DNA of 64,000 nucleotides, from assembly GCA_011032825.1 (NCBI GenBank), contig JAADJZ010000034.1, forward strand, positions 186,001-250,000, read 5' to 3'. The DNA is from Massariosphaeria phaeospora. Taxonomy: Eukaryota > Ascomycota > Dothideomycetes > Pleosporales. Under the pieces are notes generated by a model. It was not told where the DNA came from, made no database searches, and saw nothing but the letters and a program-made list of their open reading frames with translations. Each line of letters opens with the position of its first letter. Position 1 is the stretch's first letter. Below, piece after piece: positions 56,597 through 64,000 of the stretch. The translations under genes were made by a program, and so were the position numbers.

Positions 56597-59375
56597 ATGG
56601 CTTACTACGACCACGACAACCGACAATACCAGCGGCCGCGCTACGACTCCTACTCCAGGCACGCCGAGTCCCCTCTCTGTGCCCAGTGACAAGCTAACAG
56701 CCATGAGCAGCAGAGTGAATCACAAGGATTCCTATCCGTGCTCTTCCTACGAACCCCGCTACGCCGCCCGCGCCGAAAGACCGTCTCCGCCGCTCCCCAG
56801 GCGATCCGCGGCCGCGCCCGCCCGCAGCAGATATACATGGCCGCCCTCGCCCAGCGTAGAAGACGAAAGAGCGTCGCTGGCCAGAGAACATCCGTCGTCG
56901 CCCGCGGCCCCGGAGGAGACGTCTGGCGGTGAAGGGATATCGCGGGGCAGCGTCGATCAATACCCCATCATCGAGGAGATCCCGCAGCCCGAGGCAGACA
57001 ACGACGAGCGGCGCTACGTGCTTGTTTCAGACCCGGGAGCAGATGATGGCACTAACTCGACGTCGAGCAAGCCGAGCGGGAGCAGACGCAAGAGTTTTGC
57101 TGAGCGAGGGAACATGGCACACCTAGAGACCGATGTCGACGACCCGCCTCTATTTACGAAACGGACATCTACGCCGTACGCCTTCACCAAGTCCCAGAAA
57201 GAGTCCGTTGGTCCGCCAGGCGATTACTTCCTCTCGCCAGAACCTGTGACTCCTTCCACGACGAGCGTTCCGAGGTCGGTGCCCACTCGGGACGGAGATC
57301 AGAATTCAAGACCCTCGAAGTCGTCAACCCCGGCCCACAGTCGATACGACTCGTTTGCACAATCTCCCAGGACGCCCAAAACCGACGTCTTTGACGATTC
57401 GGATGCCGACTCTGACGACGCCACGCATCTCCGCACCGAGCGAAAGCCGGCCCGATATAGTTTCGTGAAGAGTGAGCTCCAGAAAGAGGACCTCCGGACG
57501 AATCTCCTGGGCAGCCAGACTAGATCAGAACAAAGGAAGATAGAGCAGCCGTCGGGGTACTCGAGTAGCCGCGGCGGATATCCTACTGGTTCATCCAGTT
57601 CGTCCAACAACCCCACCCCTGGGTCTGAATCTCCGAAGTCGTCGAATTCTTCCCTCAATGGCACCGGGCGGCAGAGACCCCGGCCTAGCACACTCAATAC
57701 TGGCTATGCATCTCGGCCACCGAGCCGTCCTAGCTCGCCACTTCACCATGGCGAGCTTCCAACTCGGCGTCCGGTGTCGCCAGTATCTTCTAGGCCACCC
57801 TCCAGAGCAGGGGCACGACCCGCCTCGCCTCTACCCTTCTCTTCCACTCTCCATCCCTTATCCTCTGGGCGAGTGCCAATCACGGAAGCCGACCGGCATG
57901 CTACTTATCCTCCGATCACAAGGGAGCGGTCGAGACCTCCCTCTAGATACGGTAGGCACGAGAGCATGCCAGTTCCCGCTCCTAGGATTGACGTACAGAG
58001 CCCGTCACCTGCAAGACCCCCCAAAGCTGACAACTCGCTTCCCTATCCGGTAGATGACAATTATGCTGACGTGTTTATGCCACCCGAAGAGTATTATCAA
58101 TATAATCACTCTAGCCCTGCCGCTGCTTCACCAATTTCTAGCTCGCCACGTGGACAGTCATTCCGTCCTCCGCTTAGCAGTCGTCATTCTCCAGCCTCTG
58201 AAGACCTACCGCGGTTGGGGAGGACTAGATCAAATAGCACGCGATCACAATCGAGCCAAGATGGCCGACGCACTGAGCGAAAGACGGCAGCAGCACCTCG
58301 CAGTCTTGATAGACCCCTGCCGTCCTGCCCGAGAACCAAGCCTTCGGCGAAATACAATGACTGGTACACGATGGAGAGCTGTCCTAACTTCGACATCTGT
58401 CCAAACTGCTACGAGGGAGTATTCGCCGACACGTCCTTTGCGGTCTACTTCAAGCAGACGCGTCGATATGAACGCCCAGTTGAGCGTTTCTGTGACTTCA
58501 GCAGCCCGTGGATGCGCCTGGCCTGGCTATTAACAGTCCGGCAACAGCGTTCATCTCCTGATCTAATATATACGCTCGCCACCATCGCGGACAACGAACG
58601 TCCTTGCCCCAAGAACTTGCAGATCAGTGTTGAGCGCTCTGAATGGTACGGAATACCCGATCAACGAGATGACATACATGTAGCGAACTTTGCAGTCTGC
58701 TCGTGCGACATGAAAATGGTTGAGGCCCTCTTTCCCAGCGTGAGAGGGTATTTCACTAGACTACCGAACAGCATTCAGTTTAACGGCGCTGCTGAAAAGC
58801 GCCTCTGTAGTCTGCGAACGACTAGCCGACGGTTTCCAAAATACCTTGATCTCCTCGTTGAATTAGACCAGGAAAGTAGGAACCGCAGCCAACGACCAGA
58901 CATCGCGCAATTCATCCAGCTAGCACGCGAGTACGCATACAAGGGCGAGTGCTGCAAAGACAAAGCCATCACCCGAAAGCCGTGGCACTATATCCCCAGC
59001 CTCCCCGACTTCACCGTCTGCGAAGAATGCTACGAAGAGCTCATCTGGCCCGCCATCACCAGCAAACCCCCCTCCTCCATCGCCAAGCTCTTCCACCGCG
59101 CCATCCAGCTCGTGCCCGGCGAAGACGACCTCGGCACCAGCTGCTGTCTGTACAGCCCCCGCATGCGCCGCGTCTGGGACCGCGTCGTCCAAGACGACGA
59201 TTTCGGCTACTTGAAGCGTAAAGCTGGGGACCGGAAGCGCATGGAGGGTCGGCTGGGCCGCGAGCGGAAAGAGCTTATTGCTTGGATGGCCGGGTCGGAG
59301 CGTGGGAGCGCGACGTTTGAGCGCGCGAGGAAGGATCTCAGGGAGGTGGATGCGGAGTGGGCGGAGTGGGAGTGA
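56597..59375 (+). CDS. Large Ser/Pro/Arg-rich protein with conserved cysteine-rich C-terminal domain
   Basis: The frame is open from 56499 and has an ATG at 56703. The more natural N-terminus is the ATG at 56597 (MAYYDHDNRQYQRPRYDSYS), joined by a 46-nt intron (56668-56713, GCTAAC branch but weak GTCCCC donor) to VNHKDSYPC; this gives 910 residues. Residues 30-610 are low-complexity and disordered. The last 300 are folded: AKYNDWYTMESC, CPNFDICPNCYEGVFADT (possible zinc site), ERFCDFSSPWMRLAWLLT, VANFAVCSCDMKMVEALFPS, FTVCEECYEELIWPAI, ending in a charged helix ERARKDLREVDAEWAEWE. From memory this C-terminal domain is shared by filamentous ascomycetes without an assigned function. Confidence 0.75.
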
Positions 59376-60020
59376 GGTGCGTGGTCCAGGTTGGGTGGGA
59401 TGGGGGTGTGAGGTAGCATTCGAGCGATAGAGGGATGATAAAAGGGGTGGGGTTTGACCTAGTGGTAGTAGAATGACTGATGACATGTTAACGATGTGCG
59501 ATGCGTAGTACGGCTTGGGAAGATGCAAGATGGACTCGTTTTGCCGTTAGGTTGTATAGCCACTAGGTCACGGTCATGTGCGGCCCGTTCCGCCCGCGTT
59601 GGCCCAAGGACAGCCTACTCTATCGTGCAAGAGCAGAAGAATCGCGTAGATTGCCGCCAAGACAGCTAACTTTCCCGGATACTCTAAACTTGGAAGATAA
59701 GTTTAGCACGATCTCAGCAGGATTGGCATTTCCTTTGCCGAGTCCCTACTTGTATCTACATGGCAGTCAACACTGCCACATTTTAACGGACAAAGAGTGT
59801 GGTGATCACTGACCAACCTCAGCCATGTTTTAAGTCACCGTGAAGCCCCTTAATAGGCAGTGATACAACAAGTGCTCACTCGACTAGCGGACCTTCCCGC
59901 GGTATTTGTTTTACGCTTCTTCAACCCCCGCCGTCGCGTCAACTCCTCGACGCCGCGGCCTGGATCCGGCATGTTCGTTCACACCATCGCACTCGCCCTG
60001 GCTTGATTCGTGTCTGTGAC
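59376..60020. other. Intergenic, no gene seen
   Basis: 3' flank of the large protein. No convincing coding frame. Confidence 0.4.
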
Positions 60021-60191
60021 GCGCACCTACATAGCTAGTACAAGCCTACGGTCTCACCTCTTTCTTATTAGACGACACGTAGTATAGTAGATGCAACATG
60101 GCTTTGTAAAGACAGAGGTAGCCTATCCAGCTATTGCTAAATTTTCCTAGGCTGTCAAGAGGATTACCCAAAGTCTTCCTTACCGGCAATG
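60021..60191 (-). repeat. Dispersed repeat, copy 5 (inverted, nearly full length)
   Basis: The reverse complement follows copy 3 closely: CATTGCCGG, GGAAGACTTTGGGTAATCC, TCTTGACAGCCTAGGA, TTTAGCAATAG, TCTGTCTTTACAAAGCC, and a distal CTAGCTATGTAGGTGCGC. Its left end lies 8 bases from the stop codon of the 60.2 kb gene, so it would supply that gene's 3' untranslated region. Confidence 0.75.
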
Positions 60192-60199
60192 CATTCATG

Positions 60200-61318
60200 T
60201 CAGTAAGGTGGCGGCACCCGCACGCCGACGATCATGTTGAGATAGCCGAACGGGAACGTGTGCATCTGCCTGTATGCGCGGAACTCCCACTCGCTGGTGA
60301 GCTGGCAGCGCCGTGCACCGTCTGTGCCCGCGACCGTGATCGCTTCGACGGCCGGCGCCGTGGGGCTCTGCAGCGCTTGCTGCGCGAGCTGCATGACCTC
60401 GTCGAATTCACGGGTGCGCATGCAGCTCGCGAGACCGTCCCACCACAGGATGAAGGGCAGGATGCCGCTGTATGTGAGCAGCAGTTGCTGGACGTTGTGC
60501 CGGGTCTTGGGTCCGCGCGGAAAGGGGGAGAACCAAAAGGGCGTGAGGAGCAGCACGAGCACGAAGTTGAGGGCGAAGAGTAAGAGGGTGCCGCGGCGCC
60601 GGTCTTGTAGTTCGATGATGGCGACGCCGGAGGCGGTGGAGCAGGTGCTGCGGAGGACTTGTTTGCACTGCGAGTCGGTGAAGTGGTGGAAGGAGAGGTT
60701 GAAGAGCCGGAAGGTGCGCTTGGGGGAGGCGGGAGTGGGTCTGCTGCGATGGGGATGGTCAGCTGTGGTATGGAGGCGATAGGTGTAGTGTTCAAGGCAT
60801 AGTAGCAATATCCCGCCATAAAGCGACCCGAACAGATTCACTTGAAGGTGGGGAGCGTAACAGATAGGACGAAACTGCACGTACCTTGAAGCCTCCTGGT
60901 TCCCGGCAGCGCTCGACGACCTTCGGGAAGTGTCCGCCGTAGCTAGCTCCTTGTCCGGCGCCTCAGCAGCATCAACAGGCTCAGCGATATAACTGAGATG
61001 ATCCGATTTCTTCGCATGTTCCTTCCAGGCATTGATGTGCGGGTATAGGTCGCCCAGGACGAAGTCGACCGGCGATTGGCCGCGTGAGAAGCGTTTGGCG
61101 TTGATCAGTCGCTCGAATATGGGAGTAGGTCCGCCGCCGCCGGCGCAGAGATCGGTAACCTCAAGCGGCGTGTCGTCCATGAGAGCCACTTCGTTGATGA
61201 TGGCATCGAGGCGCTCGCATGCGAGCTGTGCCGGCGACTGCGGCTGGAGGAAGGGCAGCTTGTGGCTCCATTGCTGGTCCAGCATGTTTTGACAGCCTTC
61301 TCGGAAAGGTGCTGGCAT
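60200..61318 (-). CDS. Protein with a methyltransferase-like N-terminal motif and membrane-span C-terminus
   Basis: Two exons (60885-61318, 60200-60740) give 324 residues from the ATG MPAPFREGCQNMLDQQW. VTDLCAGGGGPTPIFERLI near residue 60 looks like the glycine-rich SAM-binding motif I of class I methyltransferases. RTFRLFNLSFHHFTDSQCKQ and GVAIIELQDRR fit the later strands of such a fold. The last third has two hydrophobic spans (LLLFALNFVLVLLLTPFWF, YSGILPFILWWDGLASCM) and ends HTFPFGYLNMIVGV. From memory the layout resembles an unnamed fungal family. The intron 60741-60884 (GTACGT..CAG) is 144 nt with no stop, so reading through it is possible. Methyltransferase activity is not proven. Confidence 0.72.
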   Translation of the reverse strand: MPAPFREGCQNMLDQQWSHKLPFLQPQSPAQLACERLDAIINEVALMDDTPLEVTDLCAGGGGPTPIFERLINAKRFSRGQSPVDFVLGDLYPHINAWKEHAKKSDHLSYIAEPVDAAEAPDKELATADTSRRSSSAAGNQEASRYVQFRPICYAPHLQVNLFGSLYGGILLLCLEHYTYRLHTTADHPHRSRPTPASPKRTFRLFNLSFHHFTDSQCKQVLRSTCSTASGVAIIELQDRRRGTLLLFALNFVLVLLLTPFWFSPFPRGPKTRHNVQQLLLTYSGILPFILWWDGLASCMRTREFDEVMQLAQQALQSPTAPAVEAITVAGTDGARRCQLTSEWEFRAYRQMHTFPFGYLNMIVGVRVPPPY

Positions 61319-62493
61319 GCTCCTGTATATCAGCACAAGTCCAAGAAGCTGCAGGTGGAGAAATATCGCGATACTGACATTTGCAGGTCACACCACTCCA
61401 TGGCCCTGTATGGCCTCTCCAACGCCAAGGTGTTCCACCCGGCCATTGTGTTTGCTATCAGATCCTTCATCCCCCTGCCTGTTTAGGGGATACCCTCTGA
61501 TAGCTTGAGGGACGGCACCGGTGGGAATCGTTGTGTTTCGATGTCACCGTGGATGATGTGAGCCTGCATGGGACCCGCGTTAGCGCGCCTGGGCGAATAC
61601 GGTTACGGTCGACGTCATACTCGAGATCTGACTGTTCCTTGCAAAGGCATTGATGCTGCACTGATTAACGGGCTTGTTGGCCGGTCGTGATATCGGGCTA
61701 GATCAATAGTGTTGATGATTTCTTCTTCAATCTTTGCGAAAGTTCTTCGACAATCTCTAGTACCGAGCTTCAGTCGAAGTGCGGTTGACGTCACCGCGAA
61801 TAACAGATTGGAATCGACGAGCCGGGTCCATCCATCCATGGATTGCCCCACACCACGTGATGTCGGGGAAAATCTGAACTTTCCCCGACATCCTGCCAAC
61901 CCTGCCCGCTCCATGCCTCCTCCCTTTCTTTGACCCCGCACTGGACAGCATATCGGAGCCGTGTTGCTCTGCGAGCTCACGCCTTCAATACTAACTACGA
62001 ACCAACTGATAACCAAGTGTGCTCTTCGGGCTCCGGTGGAGAAACCGTCTCGACGTGCATCGCGTGGGACCCAGGACCATCGTGCCACGACATTTCGCCA
62101 TACTTACTAATCTCGCCCAACTCTTGGTCCGGCTGCATGTTCACGATAATACCACAGTGGAAGGTAGCAAGGTAGCATAAGACGTAGGGGAGGAGCATGA
62201 TGATCAGTTGTCCGGAAGCTCATTGCGGCCATCGTCTGTTTTCAGTGAAGGCTGAGTGGATTGTTCATCTTGCGGAGCGCACTCGAGTCATCAGTGCGGA
62301 GAGTCAGAGGGGAGAAGGTCTGAACCGAAAACTATTATTCTTGCGAAAATGGTAAGTAACATGATTGAATTAACCCCAGAATGAAACCCAAAGAAATCAC
62401 ACAGACGGAACAAAAGTAAAGCAGAGGAAGCCAAGGAAATCTCACTAGTACAACGTTCCCGGTATCCAAACACAACAAGAAAGCATTGACCTC
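61319..62493. other. Intergenic, no gene seen
   Basis: A TATACAG just before the ATG at 61318 could be a 3' splice site, so a 5' exon of the methyltransferase-like gene may lie here. A short near-duplicate TGTCGGGGAAA/TTTCCCCGACA inverted pair lies at 61861-61890. Nothing else recognised. Confidence 0.35.
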
Positions 62494-64000
62494 TTAATCG
62501 GAACTGGCACTGGCGGTGCTCCAGCTCTCACTGTCACTGTCGATAGAGACATGCGAATGATTATCACCCTCACGCGATTTTTCAGGCTCCGGCAACGGCG
62601 TGTCTCCAGGCGGGGTTGAGTGGTTATCGGCAATACACAATCCCTCAGTTTCTAGCGTCAGCATGTCCTCAGGCGGGGTTCTCTTTCTCTTCTTGCACAC
62701 ATCCCCCTGGTTCGACGATTTCTTCCGGGCCTCCAGCATGCGACGATGAATAGGATTCAGATTTGTCATCTCATCAGAGGTTTGCGATGGTCGTTCCGTG
62801 GGGTTAAAGTCTTCCACGTCCACAGGGTTAGAGGCGTCCGCTAAGTAAATAATTAGCTACAGAAGCTCGAAGGAGAAAATCACCATACTGCCTTGTTTGT
62901 GTAACGTCGATGTCTTGTCCTTAGTAGCTTCCCTGTGTGCCGTCGGTGCATCGGAGTTCACCCATGAGGCTCCTGCACCCAGGGGGTTGAAATCCTTAGC
63001 GGCAGGTTTGGATGACTTCGGCCCCGGTTTTGACTTCACGAGTCCGCCCTCTGGCAACTGAGGACACGTCGGCAACTCGCCGTATGCCTTCTCCCAGGCT
63101 GGCTTTTGCTTAGCTAAAAGCTTGCATGCGTCTCTGTTTGATAACATCGTCAGCGCCACAGAACGGACTTTGAGTGGCGTGTTGTTCGGAGCAGTTGAGG
63201 CATCTGTGGCGCGTCTTGTCAAAGCGATGTGGACAATCTTCCATTCTGTGATCTCCACAGCAGTAGAGACAACGGCATGGTACAGTGTTAGCCGTTGGGC
63301 ACGTTCTGTGCATGTGGCCAGGTTTACCACAGCTAAAACAGAACATTGTTAATCCTCGCTTCTCGAATGGCCTAATAAGGTGAGCCGCGCATGCATTGCA
63401 AGAAGTTCGTATCAGGATCTTACCGTAGTTGGATGGGTTGGCCGTCGATAAAATGCCACTTCTGGCATGCTTTCTAAGCTGTATCTGCGGCGTGAAAGCC
63501 CCCAAAAAGGTTGTTGTCACGGGGAAATGCCTTCTTGATGTCCAAACCCGTCTCTTGTCTCCAACTATCCAGGTGTTCTTCAGGCTTGTCAAATGCAGCA
63601 TAATGCTGGATGGCCTCTGTAGGAAGCACTTGGACCAAATACATATCGAAAATCAATTTGGAGGATATGTTCAAGCCAAGAGCCAAAGGTATTCGTGCGG
63701 ACCTGTCCTTCTCTTGGAGCGAACGCCAGGAAGCGAGATTCGGGACGTAAAAGGAAAGTACACTGTGCAGGGGTTGCACGTGCATCCCTTCAATGTCTGT
63801 GAAGGGGGCCCCAAACGGTAGAGCTGGAGACGCGCACCAGCCCATCGTAAATCTTTCATCCGGTTCAAGTCGACTGTGCTCAGTTTGAACCTTATTGAAG
63901 GCACAGTAGAATTGAAGGGGGGATAGTGAGGCATAGTGGCCATTCGACGGACGTTGTCCTTGGGCAAAACCGGCGCCGGCGCCGGAGAAGACGACGCCAT
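62494..64000 (-). pseudogene. CCHC zinc-knuckle (gag-like) gene, apparently broken
   Basis: The first ATG is the last base triplet of the window (63998-64000, MASSSPAPAPVLPKD). Candidate exons are 63838-64000, 63424-63796, 63160-63371, 62889-63113 and 62494-62840. The junction at 63372-63423 (GTAAGA..TTATTAG) splits an Arg codon and joins WHFIDGQPIQL to RPFEKRGLTMF; 62841-62888 (GTATGG..ACTTAG) is equally clean. Zinc knuckles are CFSCGKPGHMHRTC and CLYCCGDHRMEDC, then CLNCSEQHATQSPFC. A TAG near 63452 interrupts HAADTA-stop-KACQKW, and the short gaps at 63797-63837 (41 nt) and 63114-63159 (46 nt) could be frameshifts rather than introns. The knuckles resemble ORF1/gag of retroelements; no reverse transcriptase is in the window. 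Confidence 0.5.

Noticed and set aside
1..64000. tRNA, 5S rRNA, spliceosomal RNA and CRISPR signals
   Set aside because: I looked for box A/B-like motifs with pairing acceptor stems, 5S and snRNA signatures, and regular spaced repeats. TTCGAA- and TTCAAAT-like strings occurred only inside genes or without a cloverleaf.

Overview
This is genomic DNA from a filamentous ascomycete. The signs are short GT-AG introns (mostly 46-70 nt) with CTAAC/CTGAC-like branch sites, and a gene set typical of moulds: a PTH11/rhodopsin-type membrane protein, CFEM, CBM1, AA11 and KRE6/SKN1 families, and Ssn6. The intron style, gene mixture and compact layout suggest a Dothideomycete, but that is an inference and no marker gene settles it. 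About twenty-five genes can be supported. Splice junctions were worked out by hand; the exon sums are divisible by three for every spliced model where all exons are given.

Layout. 1-148: tail of an unidentified gene. 493-1960: rhodopsin-type membrane protein. About 2.5-3.2 kb: small palindrome-flanked, RIP-like repeat element. 3454-5913: VTI1 (Qb-SNARE) and RPL43 (ribosomal eL43). 6410-10986: very large secreted protein with an N-terminal AA11 copper monooxygenase and a long acidic tail carrying many Kex2 (KR) sites; this is the most unusual gene here. 11.7-12.3 kb: strong TATA/CCAAT promoter with a spliced leader and no convincing protein. 13343-14198: CBM1 secreted protein. 14949-19605: CTF8 and two zinc-type medium-chain dehydrogenases transcribed away from each other. 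20544-23263: MARVEL protein, CENP-S/MHF1 and PGA2. 24170-24757: secreted protein with a Kex2 prodomain, followed by a degenerate tandem repeat. 25458-28866: kynurenine aminotransferase and MGS1/WRNIP1, divergent. 29206-29681: small six-cysteine secreted protein split over three exons. 31364-32889: CFEM single-pass membrane protein. 35095-37191: KRE6/SKN1 GH16 protein. 39405-41249: MFS transporter interrupted by an in-frame TGA. 42508-43076: small conserved fungal protein. 44009-46967: SSN6/CYC8 corepressor.

The 7 kb from 46.97 to 54.2 kb holds no gene I can support. It is partly very GC-rich and carries four copies of a decayed dispersed repeat of about 175 bp; a fifth, inverted copy lies at 60.02-60.19 kb. 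The right end has two poorly known genes (54.2-54.8 and possibly 55.6-56.1 kb), a 910-residue Ser/Pro/Arg-rich protein with a conserved cysteine-rich C-terminal region, a protein with a methyltransferase-like glycine-rich motif, and a broken CCHC zinc-knuckle gene running to the window edge.

Functional themes: cell surface and secretion (AA11, CBM1, CFEM, KRE6, PGA2, VTI1, small secreted proteins), genome maintenance (CTF8, MHF1, MGS1), and housekeeping (RPL43, SSN6). I see no co-regulated metabolic cluster, no CRISPR array, and no tRNA or rRNA gene.
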